In this document: positions 24,707 through 39,200 of the stretch, one piece after another
Position numbering within the stretch: the stretch's first letter is position 1
Layout: the number at the start of each line of letters is the position of its first letter
Assembly (NCBI GenBank): GCA_004154925.1
Contig: QJNS01000117.1
Coordinates: forward strand, 125,474-189,473
Origin: Monosporascus cannonballus
Lineage: Eukaryota; Ascomycota; Sordariomycetes; Xylariales
Direction of reading: 5' to 3'
Length of the DNA stretch: 64,000 nt
Notes under the pieces: model-generated
The model's database searches: none
Told to the model about the DNA's origin: nothing
The model's input: the letters and a program-made list of their open reading frames with translations, nothing else
Made by a program: the position numbers and the translations under genes

Positions 24707-26411
24707 ATAAATGAAATTATTATTTTTGTTTTATTTTATTTTTAAGGTTTTTTTATTTTTCCTTATATTTTCGTTTTATTTCCTTACTTACGTTATCCGA
24801 CGGCTTTTACGAATTATCCTTATTGCTATATTTTTTTCTACCGCATTAAGTATTGCTTATTACGGCCGTACCCTTTATGGCCAAAGATTTTTTCTACCGG
24901 AATTTCTTGAAAAGGAATCGTAAGTAATAATAAGAAACTTAATTCGCCATAAAGTAAATAATGCCTAGCTTTTATCCGTTAGCAAACTGCATACGTTATT
25001 ACATATTTTTTTACGTTCTTTTTTATATTTTCCCGAAATAACTGGTATTTAACCGTTTAACGATTTTGGAAACCCCCTGGTACTCCGCCGTTAAGCCGTT
25101 ATAAGTATTCCGTACTAGCTTTTTTCGTAACTGGTAATTTTTGAATATATAAACCCGTTCTTTAAACCGTAATAAGGAATTTTCACCTATCTGCCAAATA
25201 TACTTTATAACGGCCCGCTTGTTACGGCGTTGCTTTTATATTAACGACTTTATAAAATCACTTTTCTGTTAAACTATTCGTATAAATTTTATTATAACAT
25301 TTTTCAGCTTATTTTAGTCCTTTAATATAACTAATATTAAAGCGTATCTTAGCTTTTGGGTTATTTTTGAGTAACTGTTTATCCGTTAGCAGCCCCGAAC
25401 TTTTACTGCTTTAATACTTATCGCCAAAGACCTTACAGATATTATCCTAAATTTTTCTAGGAAATAAGATAAAACTTATTTGTTTACCTTTTGCTTTGCA
25501 AATACGTTCTTTAAGTCCGGACGCTTTAATAACCTATTTGCCGCATTTTACCGGCCTTCCTTATAATAAATTTCGAAATCGAAGTTAATTAATTATTTTA
25601 TCTAATTTATTTATTTTATGTTCGGTTTAAACTTAGATATTAAATATTTGTAATTTAAGTGGTCCGTAATTACTTAAATAATTTGCTGCAAATAAGATAA
25701 ATAATGCCGTTATTATTCGAAAGCCTTTATATTTAACTTATTTTTTTCCGATTCGAAACCTAATTATTATTTCGAACCTAGGCCGAAAAGCTAAGGCCCT
25801 TTATTCCGTAACCTAAGCCTCTCGTACCCCGAATAATATGTTATTCGACCTAGTTATTAAGGAACTGCGGCCTTTTAGGCGCTAATTTCCTTTAAATCTA
25901 GGCTCCGTATACTTAAAATACTTTATTTCGGAATAATTAAACCTTATATATTTTTCCTTTCTGCAATTATAATACTATACGGCCGTCGCAAACTTTTTAC
26001 GGCCGTCCAACAAATTCGATATAAGCCCTGTACTGGCCTTTTTTTAATGGCAGTAATAAGGCCAGTAAAGCTAATAAGTTATTAACTCGCCGGTACGTCC
26101 CCGGTCTGAGCTTGGCTATACGCCGGTACAACTCTTTTAATTTCCTTATTCCTCTTTTTTTTTCGTCGAACTTATATCGTATAAAATAATAAAAATTAAC
26201 TTTACTTATTACGCTTTTGTTATTAAATCCTTCTTAATTTCCGAAAAGGTTCTTTTAATAGTTTTATTTTATAATTTAAGGGTAAGCTTAAATGATAATT
26301 ATATTACGCGCATTCTTTCCGGAAAATTATTAAGATTTTCGGCTTTTACCGTTTCGTATCGGTCTAGGAAAATTATAAACTTTTTCCGGGTTATTATTAT
26401 AAGTTCGTTAA
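24707..26411 (-). pseudogene. E3 Gag knuckle and integrase zinc-binding remnant
   Basis: Read on minus, a Gag-like stretch (FLDRYETVKAENLNNFPERM, about 26,300-26,370) leads to a degraded CCHC zinc knuckle at 25,930-25,975 (YYNCRKEKYIRFNY, two cysteines and the histidine replaced by tyrosine). From about 25,190 to 24,960 comes LLRFKERVYIFKNYQL... ending ANG*KLG and GELS, the layout of the integrase HHCC domain of Ty3/gypsy elements with histidines replaced by tyrosine. Only about 750 bp separate the two, too little for protease, reverse transcriptase and RNase H. E1 interrupts the remnant on the left and E2 on the right. Confidence 0.6.
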
Positions 26412-26416
26412 CTTAA

Positions 26417-26604
26417 TGTAAAGGGCTTCACCTAAGCGGTCTGCAATCAGTTGCCAATAATAATTTATTTTCTAGCTAAAGAAAAAAGAAAAAAAAGATG
26501 AAAATATAGTTGTGTGTGTTCGTATATAAGGCGCTGCGCTAGTGCTATTTGGTATCGGCGTTTGTCCGGTGCTCTATAATAGGGCTTTATATAGCCCTAT
26601 TACA
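26417..26604 (-). repeat. E2 3' LTR
   Basis: Starts TGTAAAGGGCTTCACC, contains GGCGCTGCGCTAGTGCT and ends CCCTATTACA; repeated at 41,015-41,192. Confidence 0.9.
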
Positions 26605-29600
26605 TTACTCTCTACTTTTCCCAAAAGGGGTTAGCTTATCGTAAAATTAGTAATTACGCTAATTCTTAGTTTCTAATTAATCCGAAATTCGGAAATTTGT
26701 TAACTTCCGAATTAGGCCTAATTTAGGTAATTAACTGTAAGCTGATTATGCGCTAAACAGGCCCATATATAAAAATACGCTTACGCTTTTACCCGTTTTA
26801 ATTTTTTTTTATAACAATAACTTAATTCGGTAAATTAGTTTTTATTAATACCTATAATAACATTTTGATGCGTTATTCCGTAACGGTTTAAAAACTGATT
26901 AATACGTTATAACGCCGCGAAAATACCCCGCAAAAAAAAACGTTTTTACGGTTTCGGACCCCTTTAATAAGTTAGAATCCGCCAAAGTTTTTCGTATATT
27001 ACGTATTCGCGTCGCCCTAAACGAATATCCTGCCCGTATTCGCAATATGCCCTATTTTACTTATATAGTTCGTTTTGCCGAGAACCCGGACGCATTTTAT
27101 TTAAATTAACGAAATATATAATTCGCTTATATATTACTTATTCGTTATTCCCAAAATGCTTATTATTACAGGTAAAAAAACGATCCATTATTAAACTTAC
27201 GTTAATTATAACTATAAATATTCCGAAATAAGTACTTCCTTTATTTTTATTAATATATTTTTTTAACGTAATTCCCGCGTAATTTGCAAATATTCCTAAA
27301 TTTCGTTAAATAGTTAACGCGTTTTGCAAAATTACTTTTAATTACGATTATCAAAACCCGGGTAAATTTGCTTTTTTTACGTATTTTTTATATTATTTTT
27401 TTGCCGTTAACCCTAATTTGGCGATTATTTATATTTAAAAAAAAACGGGTACCAAAGCTTTATATTTACGCTTTAAGTTTTCGTACGTCGTTCGTTCCGA
27501 AATAAATTTACGTCTTTAATTCTTGGCTTATACGTTACTTGTACGTAAGTTAAATTGCCGGTTCTGCCGGTTTTTCCGCTTAACGTAATAAAGAACGTAT
27601 TAAGCATAAAAATAACAAATTTCATTATATAAGTTTTTTTTGCGATATTTTCGCACCTTTTCTGTACCGTTTATTAATTTACGTTATAAATTTAATTAAT
27701 AGCCGTTAATAATCGTATTATTAACGTTTTCGAAAATTTCGTAATTATAACTTAAACGGTTAAAAAAAGAATTCCGGTTTTACCAGAATTTAATATAAAT
27801 AAAGCCGAATAATCGTACGCTTTAAGTACGTAATTTCCGCATAACGTTAACGTTATAAATTCGTAAAATAAATTATTAAATTTATAAATTTTTAAAAAAA
27901 ATAATTTAATAATTTCGTAACCGGCGTATTATTTCTATAACTTTTACTTTTTTTCTAATACGTTTTATTTGTAAATAACGGAAACGTTATTTTAACGCTT
28001 ATTTGCGAATTACATAAAGTTACTTTTAAACGGCTTCTCCAAATTTCCTATACCGCTTACGCGCCGCCCGGCTGGTACTTTTGGGCTGGATTTTTACCCG
28101 TCCGTTTTCGGATAGCACGTTAGATTTGGGGTCCGTTATTAATGACTATATTGCCGTATTTTTTTTCGAATTGCTGTAAAACCGCCGTATTTACGAACTT
28201 TTCGAACGGTTTTTAAATTAGTTTTGCATAACTTAACTATTTTACCTGGACTTAGCATATAAAGCTTTTCTTTATTTTTTTAATCCGGGTTTAAAAAATC
28301 CTTTCGATTTTAAATTCCGGTTCGTTATTTTTTTTAAAAATAAGAAAAGGTTACGTATTTACGTTAATTTAGGACGGTAAAAGGTCGTAATTCGTACGCT
28401 TTAATAAATTAATATAAAAATAATTATAAATCCCTTTAAATATATTTAATTCGATAACGTAAAAATTAATTATTTTAGTTACCTAGTATTTAACTTAAAG
28501 CCATTTTAATTTTTTCGACGGCTAAAAAATAACGATATTTTTTAAGAATAATTAAATTTTATCGTTAATTTCGTATCTTTCGGCGGGAAAACAATATTTA
28601 TTCGTTATTTTCTTTTAGATCTGCTGGGCCGCCACTATCGGGGCTTAGGTAAATTCTATACTTTTTTGTAATTTCCTAACGAAACTTTCCGTTTTTATAC
28701 GTAAATTTTTCTTAGCTGCCGAATTACTTTTTACTTGGGGAATCGGGTTAACGTAATAGTCGTAAAATAAAAAAAACTTAATCTTACCGAAATCGTATTT
28801 CGGTTATTAATCGCAAATATCGCCCTTAAAAAAAGTTTATTCCATTTTTATTACAAATACGTTACGAAAATTCGCAAATAAATTAATACCTCCTAATTAG
28901 CTCTTTTCGTAACATTATCGGTTTTTAAATAATATATAATAAAAAAGACGTTATTTTATCTTTATTAATTCGCAAAATTTAATCCAGAATTTCCTTATTT
29001 AATTAATTCTTTTATTATTTATAATAACTTTAAAAAACATAAAATGTTTAATATGTTTTTATAAATACCTCCATATATATTTTTATATATATCGTACGTA
29101 TTATCTTTAGAATTATTATTTTAAATAATCGGTTTATTATAATTATAAAAAAACATAAATTATATTTAAAAACGGTTAATAAATTAATTATAAAACCGAT
29201 TAATAATTTGCTATAAAATCGTTCGGGAACCGGGAATAATTTTAATAACCTTTTTTTCTTATTTTTCTATACGTTTTTATAGCCGTATACGTCGTAATTC
29301 CTGCGGAATTATCTTACCATACAATATATACCCAGCCAAAAAAAGGTTTTTCGAAAATACCGTTATCGTAACCTTTTTATTTAGGTAACTTATTATATAG
29401 AAATCGTAAGTATTTTGTATTAAGGCCGTTTTAAGCGGTTTTTAATTTAAAATTTAAAAGCGTTTCCGAAATTAAGGAAAACTCCTAATATCCAAAGTAT
29501 ATTTCGCAATTAATATTAATAACTTTAATTCCGCAGAAAAATTACGTTCTCCTTTTATAATAACTTTAATAATACGGTTGTAATTTTTATTATATTTTAA

Positions 29601-30274
29601 CGTTAGGTTTTAAAACTTTTGAAAGTTTTTATAATATTGAAATATTTACGTTTTTTAAAATAACCTATCGTTTTTAACTTTAATATTATTAATCGTTATT
29701 ACATTTTCGGCGTACCTTTAACGTTTCCTAAATAATATAAATAATTATTTGTTCTTTATTAACTGAAATTTTCGTACGGTTTTCCGGTTATTATTTTTCT
29801 TTATAAATATATTTTGTTTTTTACGTAAAAATATATCGGCCTTAATATTTAAACGGCCGGTACGGAATTCGAAATAAAAATTAAAATAAAATAATTCTTT
29901 TAATTACTTTACTTAACGTTTATTTAACCTTTTAATAATTATAAAATATTTTAAATTTTTATAATCGGTAATAATTTTAAATAAGGTTATTATATTACGT
30001 AATTTTATATTTTACGTTTTTAAATAACTTATTACCGTTAAAAATTCCTTATTATATATTTCGTAATTAACTTTAACAAAATTTAATTTCCTAAAATAAT
30101 AAACGACCGAACGTAATATTTTTAACTTATCAACTTAAGATAAATAATTTCCGTATATTATCCCTAAATAATCTGCTTTTAATATTATAGGTTTTTCGGA
30201 GTCCTATTACGTTAAAATCGGTTCCGTTATAAAAACGCTTTTAAAACGTTCGAACGTTATTTCTTTTTTTTCCC

Positions 30275-31261
30275 TTAACGGAATAAAGTTTCCTTCCGGG
30301 TTAAGGCTATTAACGGTACCGATATATCCGCATAATAAGCTATAAAATCGCCGTAAAAATTTGCAAACCCCAGGAAATTTCGGATTCCCTTAAGCGTTTT
30401 GGAAATTTCCCACTTTTTAATTACGCGTAGCTTTTTAAGGTCCATTCGTATTCCCTTCCCGGCGTCTATAATAAATCCAAGATATTTTGTCGTTTTTACG
30501 GTAAATTCGCATTTAAAAATATCCAAATTTAAACCCGTTTTTTCCAAATAACTTAAAACCTTTTTTATTTTTTGCATATGATCCTCCTTAAATCCGAAAA
30601 AAATAAAGATATCGTCCATATATGCTAAACAGAAAACGTCGAAATACTCCTTTAGGACCCCGTTAACGTATCGCTAAAAGATCGCAAAAACCCCGCATAA
30701 GCCGAACGGTATTATTAGCCATTCGTATAAGCCAAAACGCGTTCGAAATACCGTTTTTTATTTATTTTCCTCCTTAATCCTAATCTTATAAAACGTTATT
30801 CGAACGTCCACCTTCGTAAACCACTTAACATAAGAAAGTAACTTTAGGATTTCCGAAATAAGGGATAAAAAATAACGGTCTTTTTCGGTTATTACATTTA
30901 ATGCCCGATAATCGCAGCAAAAATGCAGCTTTTTTCCGGATTTCTTTATAAATAGGACCGGAATCCTTGCAAGCGAACTGTTTACGTAAATATACCCTTT
31001 ATCCAAAAGCTCCATTAGGGTTTTTTTTAAAGTTAGCAATTTTCCCTTAGTTATATTATATAAAGGCCCCTATAATGCTGGTATTTCCTTCCCTATTTCG
31101 TTTCTGCGTAATAGGATCGCATAATCCATTCCGGGACGGGATAAAAATAAAACGTCGCCTAGTTTTTTATCGAATAGCTTCCGAAACACTTTTAATCTAA
31201 ACGGAAGCTTTTCGTTAATCTTCATTTTTTTAGGCGTTAACGCTTTATTAATATCGGCCAA
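30275..31261 (-). pseudogene. E2 reverse transcriptase fossil
   Basis: Three successive minus-strand open pieces (31,070-31,261; 30,758-31,039; 30,275-30,619) read in order through a Ty3/gypsy reverse transcriptase. The first has RPGMDYAILLRRNEIGKEIPAL. The second has LLDKGYIYVNSSLARIPVLF and HFCCDYRALNVITEKDR. The third begins MDDIFIFF, the Y/F-x-D-D catalytic box with both aspartates retained, and goes on to FLGFANFYGDFI and SVPLIALTRKE, leading towards RNase H. Stops between the pieces are of RIP type. Integrase should lie at about 27-29.5 kb on minus and is more decayed. Confidence 0.88.
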
Positions 31262-31817
31262 AATAACTGAAAACAGCTAAATTTCCTATTTGGTCCCTTT
31301 AATCTTTTTTATTTTCCGAAGCTCCGTCCCGAAAGCGGTAGTTAACATTCTTCTTACTTTGCGAACTATTTGTACGCCATTTTCTTAAGCTTCGTATCCT
31401 TTTTCGTAAACCCTTATACGACCTACTGTACTTATCGTCAAAAGGTGCTTCTGCATTATATATACGACGTCGTAACGCTTTATCTAAAACTTCTCCAAAA
31501 TTAAGGAGTAATTAAAGCTATTAATAATATATGCAAATATCCTGGCCTTAAAACCGTCGATATCTATCTTTATATATGTTATCTCCTTAATTTCTCCTCG
31601 CCGTCGTCAACTTCTTTTTCGAACCTTTTTTAATCCGTATAATTTTATTAAAATACGCAGTAACCGTAAGCGTTTTACGAACGTCTCGCTTACTGCGGCA
31701 AAGCATTTATATCCTTAATTAACAAAATTTTTTACAAATTTTTCTTAATTAATGCACATATCGATAATAAATAAAATACCGTCCATATTCTGCTTTACGA
31801 TTTTTACCTCGGCCTAG

Positions 31818-32232
31818 TGTTATGACCTAACGGTCTTGGCTTCTGAAAACGGTCGGGATCCTGAAGAGCCAGACCCCGACCCGGCCAAGAAGTCACGTGA
31901 CTGGCTCAAAGGGCTCAAGGGCTCTGATTGGTAAAGAGGGCTCGAGCCGGATGAGCACCAGAGGGGGCTTAAAGGGGCTCAAGGGGACTCAACCAGAGAA
32001 GTGTCGTTGAGCCGTAGTGAGCACCTTAAGCCAGAGCAAGGATATATACGCTCATTATTTCCATAGTTTAGATAGCTTCAGCTTACAATACAACATCGTT
32101 ACTTAAGGCACCCTTGGTATTACGAGACGTAACACGTTACTGTATCTATTGCTCAGATTCCCACGATACTCCTGCCAACATAAACCCGTCGACTTAAGGT
32201 TTAATAGTTGGTTAAACCGCATAGCCGTCACA
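31818..32232 (+). repeat. Solo LTR X (415 bp)
   Basis: TGTTATGACC...GCCGTCACA with a perfect 5-bp duplication CCTAG at 31,813-31,817 and 32,233-32,237. No internal domain is present, so this is a solo LTR left by recombination. It lies inside E2 and is only lightly RIP-mutated. A second, heavily mutated and interrupted copy is at 58,276-62,079. Confidence 0.93.
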
Positions 32233-33296
32233 CCTAGGTCGCCTTTTATTCCCAAACGCGCCGATATTCAAAAGTTACTCTTTTTCCTTTTCGCTTTCAG
32301 ATTCCAACCTTTCGTCCTTATACGCTTTTAACGAACTAATCCCTCCTTGCAATTTTTTTGCTAATAAAAACGGGCAACGGTTCGCCCTATAATTAGAACG
32401 CCTACAGCGCAAGTAAAAGCCTTTCGCTTTACGGACGTTCCGTTCCTTTTAAATTACCCATTACGCGTACTGCTTCGGCGTTAAGGGTAAAATTTGGAAT
32501 CCTTACTTTTGCCGTCCCATTACCAAAACACCCGTTATATTTATATCGTCATCTGGGTTACTTTCCGCTTAATTATTACCGCCTAACTGGGCTACTAAAA
32601 ATTATTCGTTCCTTTTTGTTGCACTATTCTTTTAAGGCGTCCGGCGATTTCCATTACCTTATTTACCCATACGTTATAACTTTCAAAAAGGTCCATTAAA
32701 ATTAAAACTTAAGTAAGTTTCCTATTTAATACTTTTTTTAAAAGTATAAATTTTACCTTTATTAACTAGATAATCCTTTTTACGTTTATTAACGTCTTTT
32801 CGAATAAGAGATAAAATAACGAGAATTTCGCGTTATCGGCTTATTTTAAGTTCCGAAAACGTTCGGCTGCCTTTTCCTTTTTATGCCGATTATTATATTA
32901 TTCGTATAACATCTAAAAAAAACTAACGGGGTTATAAATGCTATTTAAGCCTCCGATAATGTAATAAATAATAACCGTACGTTATATATTAGCTTCGAAC
33001 CTTTCATATATAACGCAAAACTGCTTACGAATTTTTTTTACGAAAATAACGTTTATTTCGAGCTTATAAGTCATAAATACGTACTATCCGGAGAACTTCT
33101 TTTTTGTCCCGTCGAACTTCTCCGGCTAAGGCAACGGCTTCCGTTTAGCTCCTGTTATTAATTCGGTCGTTTAAACCGTTTCTGCGGAATGGCCTAATTA
33201 CGTTTCCGATCGTTATTAGGTCGAAAAAAAGTTAATATTCATAAAAGTTATCGCGTTCCGAACTTGCAACTAAATAATAAATTTCTGCTAGATAAT

Positions 33297-36200
33297 TGTA
33301 AGATAATAGATAACTGTGAGCTGGGTGAGGTGATCTCCGACCAGTCGTAAAGCAAATTCCAAGAAATAAATATATTAGGTTACTTCCATCTGGCGTTTCG
33401 TATTAGCTGCCAGATGGTGGATTTATACTAGTAAGTAGGTCGGTAACTAATCGGTAGCTAGTCGGCTACCAGCCTTATCCTTATAGGGGCTATATTTTCA
33501 TAATTATTTTTTCCTTTTAAGTTGTTAATTCCTAATAGTATTATTATTAATTTGATATAATGCGTTTCGCAAGTTTGGTTACGTATATTTGCTAATAATT
33601 TATCGTTATATTATATTATAAATAATTGTCGTAATAATTAATACGTATTATATTACGTAATTAATTATGTTCCGCCTAATTCCTTATTATAATCCGTTTT
33701 TAACCTTATCTTATTTACTTTTTTTTTCTTTTAGCGCCTATATTTTTATTCCTTTTGCGTACGCGTTCCGTTCGGTTTTCCGTTTTTCTTTATTTTTATT
33801 TCGCCTTTTCCGTTTGTTCTACGTATTATTTCCGTTTGCCATATTTTTTTTTCGTAAAAAGTTCTAGAAAAAGTAATATTTTAACGTTAAAAAGGATTAA
33901 GATTTCCTTTAACGTTATTTCCTTAACGCCGATAATAAGATAAATATTAATTGCATTAGAAACGGTAATAAACCGTATTATATTTACGTAATATAGCGTT
34001 ATTTCGATTACTGTATAATTTACGTTTAAATTTTAGGTACCTTAAATTACGTTATAATTAATTATTATTATAAAACTTTTTATACGGTAAATAATTGTTT
34101 TTAATATTATTAATATCGTTATTTGATTTCCGTTCAAATTTTAATCGTTTTTAAAGGTGCCGCCCAAACGATTTTTTAATTCGGTACCGATAATTAGAAG
34201 TTAATCGATAAATTAAAGAAAATTCATATTACGGGTACCTAATACGAACGTTTCGACGTAATTACGGTCGGTTATCGATTTAACATTTTTCGCGAAACAA
34301 AATTTGCTTTTAATTCAATTATTATTAAAAAATATCGTTTTTTTAATCCAATTAAAGTCGATTTCCGATTATTTATTATAGCTGCGAAAATTTAATTTTA
34401 ATACCGTTTTATAAATTTATAAACTTAAGTTCTTTTTATAAGTATTACCATTTTTTTCTTATTATTTTATAATTAATTTCCAATTAAACATAATTTTAAA
34501 GTATTTCCATAAGTAAGATAATTTTCGAAAGTTATTATGCCGTTATATTCCTTCCTTATAAGCATTTTCCGCCCATTTTCTAACCTTTTAATAAAAATTT
34601 AATATTTATTAAAAATTATAATTAAAAAACGGTTTTATCTGGCAAAGTTATTATTAAACTTAAATATATTAAGCGTTTTAAAAATAACGCCCTATTTTCG
34701 ATTAATAACAAATTATATTCCGGTTATTTAGGTTTTATTTTTTATAAAAAATAAAACGTTTTTAAATTTTTTGCGGGTTTTATGTCTAGCAAATTTAACA
34801 AATATACCTACTTTTTGCCGTTATATGTTTTCCGATTATTTTCCGATATTTTTATGTTAATTTCCTTAATATATCTACCAAAGGCTAATTAATATAAAGC
34901 TTAGTAATTAAGCGCAAAATTTTGTTTTCGAAATAAAAATTTAATTTTTTTTATGTTATTTATACGTTTCCAATTGGTATATAATAAAATAATTATTTGC
35001 CAAAAACTTAAAAATAATTATATAATTAAATAATATTTTAATATTAATATTTTAATTTTGTTTAAAATTATTTTTTATAATTTTTGTAATTGTTAAGTAA
35101 TTAATTTCCGATTAAGTTATTATTACCTTGCAATCTTTAAGTCGTTTTATTTCCTATATACGTATTTAACTTTTTTTTCGTAACGCTGCAATATCTTAAA
35201 CATATATTCGAAATACTTTCGAGGCTCCCATATATTATATTCGGCACGTTAGCCTTTTTATTTAATCAGATATTTGCGTTATCCCTGGTTATTTCGATAA
35301 CGGACGATATCCTTTATTACTTATTTTTCTTATTCCTTTATCAAATCTAATAACGCCATTTGGACGTCGACCGGTTCCTAATTATATTACGGTTTTAATA
35401 AGGATATTAAAAATATATTATATATTTGTTAATATTTAATAAGAAAAAGTATTTTATATATTTAGAAATTTATTTATTTCTTAATTATAACCCGGATATA
35501 AATAAATACGAACTTTTTATTTTTAAACTTAAAATTCTTAATCGATAAATTTATTTATTACTTTAATTAAAATTTTATAGGCATATAACGTTAATTATAA
35601 TATTTTTTTGGGTTATTATTATTTTTTCCTAATATTCGTATATTATTTGACGAATAACCGCCATTTTTTCGAAACGTTTTTTAATTTCTTATATTTATTT
35701 TTTAACCCTTTATAAAATTTTTTTATTATCTTTAAATAATACCTATATAGGGTTTCGAACGGAAAACGGCCGATAAACGTATTCCGCGTATTATTATATG
35801 CGAATTCTGCATTTTATAATAACCTTATTTAATTATCTTAATATTTATTAACGTAATTACGGAAATAACATTTTAAAATTTAATAAGTACGTTTTATTCA
35901 TTTATCGGTTTATAAATAATAAACGGTTAATATTTGCCATTTTATTTTTCGTTTCTTATAAAATTCCGCCTAAAATTAATTCGTTAACAATTTATCTTTA
36001 TCGTTAATAATTCCGGCTGGCGTACCGAATTTATATTTAACCTCGTTATAAAATAATCGGACTAATTTAATTACGGTTAAGGTTTTAACCGTAAAAATAA
36101 ATAATTTTAATTTCGTAAAACGGTCGACGATTACCAAGATTACGTCGTACTTTAACCCATCTAAACCTAGGCTTTTAGGAAATTCCGTAATAAAATTTAA

Positions 36201-39200
36201 CGAGATTTTTTAAAAGATTATTTAGGCAACGGTAAGGGCTATAGCTATCCATATGGTTTATAACCTAACTTTATTATGCCCTAATAATTTGAATATTATT
36301 TAATATATTTTCGGATATTTTTTGCCATATTTTCCTAATAAAATTTTTTAATTATTAATTCCAGTATACGGATATATCCGATATATCCTGGCTTTAGATT
36401 ATTATAATATTAATTAATTAACTATTTTAATAAAATACCTTATAATAAAATTATAAATTTGTTCCGATAATATAAAACCTTATTTAAATCTAAAAAAATA
36501 TCCTTTTTTTATTTCGGCTTAATATTTAATTATCCATATTAACTTTATAATATTTAAATTTTTGGTTTATAATTTTCGAACCTAATCGTAAAATTATCGG
36601 AAAATTTTCGATTAAAGTATTGTTTCGTCCTTAAATAACTTTTTTGTTAAAGGACGTACAACCTATTAATTATAAATAATAACCTTAATATTAATTTTGT
36701 CTTTCTTAAATTTTTTAAAATCTAATTATAATACGGTCGCAGTTTGCGGTTGCCGTTATTTAACCGCTAATCGTATTACTGTTATAATTTACGTTTATAT
36801 TATTATTCGCAAATAATAAATTCGGCAAATATATAATTTTTTATTTTCCTTTTCCCCTCGAAAGATTTTTATAATCGTATAACGAAAGTTTTCCGTTCCT
36901 TTTATACGGATAATAATTACTTAAATTTCCGTTACCTAAAATTTATTTAGAAATTTTGTAACAAACGAATTTTACGCTAATTTTATAAAACCTTTTACCC
37001 CTTTATAATACTTTAAATCGTATTATATATCTGCAACCGTTTTCCGTACGTTTTCGGGCATATTATTCGTAAATCCGAATTTTTTAAATAATATAAAGAT
37101 TACGTTTTTATATGCGATTTCCCTTAACATATAATCCGGGCGTTTAAATAACCTATCCGCCGGATTAACAACGTCCGGTCGGTATTAGATCTTAAAATTA
37201 AATTACGTAAAGCAGTAAACCTATCGGGCTAACTTCTTTTTAAGGTTACGCGCCGGCGCCTTTATTATATTTTTTAGCGTTATCTAATCGGTAAATATTA
37301 AGAAATTTTTTTCCGTACTCTTAAGGTATTACTGCCAATATTTTAGGTTTTTTATAATCGCCAATAATTCTTATTATCTTATAACATATTACTTTTCGGT
37401 TGGATTTAATTTTCGCGACCAATATATAATTAAACGCCAATATTTTTCGTATTTTTATAAAAATATCCCTAATATAGCTTTTACTAAGGCGTTTATTTTA
37501 ACCCTGGTATTTTTAATATTATTTTAATATCGGAAAATAATCGCCGATTAAAAAACATCTTTTAAATTTCGGAACGCCTTTTTAACCTTTTCGAGCTACC
37601 GGAATTTTACTATTTTTCCTTTGCCTTATACCCTTTTTAAAAACCTAATAATAAATTCGGTAATACGCAAATAATAAGCGATAAATTTTTAATAAAAATT
37701 CGCAAATCCTAAAAATATTTAAATATTATAAATTAATTTTGGTTTTGGCCATATTTCGATGATATTAACCCGTCGGCGGTCCATTTCCAAACCGTTAATA
37801 TTAATTATAAAATTTAAAAACTTTATTTTTTTTAAAAAAAAATTCGTATTTAAACGCTTTAATAAATAATTAATATTATAATAACCGTTCGTAAATTAAT
37901 TAAAAATATTTCGTATATTTTTTTTATTATCCGAATAAATATTTATATTATTTAAATATATTATATATATACAATTAATTAATTTAATTAATACCTTATA
38001 TATATAAGCTTAAAATGTAATTAATGCGTTAATAAGGCTAAATAATATAACCGTATATTTAAATTATCCGTACCGCGTTTGGAAAACGGTTTTTTATTAA
38101 TCGCCTTTCTTAATTTTAATACGGTAATAAATATTTTTAAAACTAATTTTCGAAAATACCTTAATAAACCTTAGGCGATTTATTAATTTTAAAATTAAAA
38201 GTAAAAAGTATTAGTTTTTATCGTTATTTAATTTAGCCTTTTATAATCGACATATAATCGGAAATTACCATCCTTTTTGAGCATAAATAATATTAATACT
38301 TTTATATCCGTTTTCGAATAACGTATCTGGCTTACTTTTAGGTTTTTTCGGATATACTTTTTAAATATTTTCCTTTAGATTTTCGAAATAAGGTAAATTA
38401 GGTTAAATAAGGGCGTTTTCCCTGGGATCAAATTTATTATATATTTTGCCCTTAATAATTAAAATATTTTTTTCGTTATTTTTTCGGAATACATTTGCCG
38501 GAAATTCTTTAAGTATATAAAAAGGTTAATTATTCCTTATTTTTGTTATTTTCCGAATTTCGAAATATCTAGTTTTTCGGCTAAGTTTATTAAATTAACG
38601 GTATAAATTTATTTACCGAAAAATACTAAGTTTACGATTTTTTATTTATTAACTTTTTATAATAATCCGTATAATTATTTATATATAATTATATTTAGCA
38701 AAATCCTTAATTTATTTATTCCGGGTTTAAATAATAAGAAATCGGGCGTTTTCCGATTATAACATATTGCAAAATAAATTTGCTTAAATTTTCGTTTATT
38801 TTCGTTATTATTTATTATGTTAATAAGAATTTCGTAAGCCTTATAATACTTAATATACGCGCCGTTAACGTTAATAAGGCCCGGAATATTTACGGAAATT
38901 AATTAAAGATTAAGTTTTTTTATTAATTTTTTACTTATAATATTTACCTGTATTCCGGTATCTATATTTATTTATACCGCTATATCTCCCGTATTTTTCT
39001 TAATAAATACCTTTTTTTTTAAAAAAAAAGCGGCTTTATTTTAATTATTTTATAATTATTAGCCGAAATAAATTAAACATATATATTTATTCCAGTTCTT
39101 TTTTTAAGTTTATATTTAAAAATTAATTTGATTTATTGTTATATATTATTACGTTTTATACGGCTTTCAAAAGTTAATTTCCGTATAACCGGAATAATAA

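Noticed and set aside
24711..24923. Hydrophobic 70-codon frame on plus
   Set aside because: It lies antisense to the E3 integrase remnant; hydrophobic Phe/Leu/Ile frames are a by-product of AT-rich DNA.
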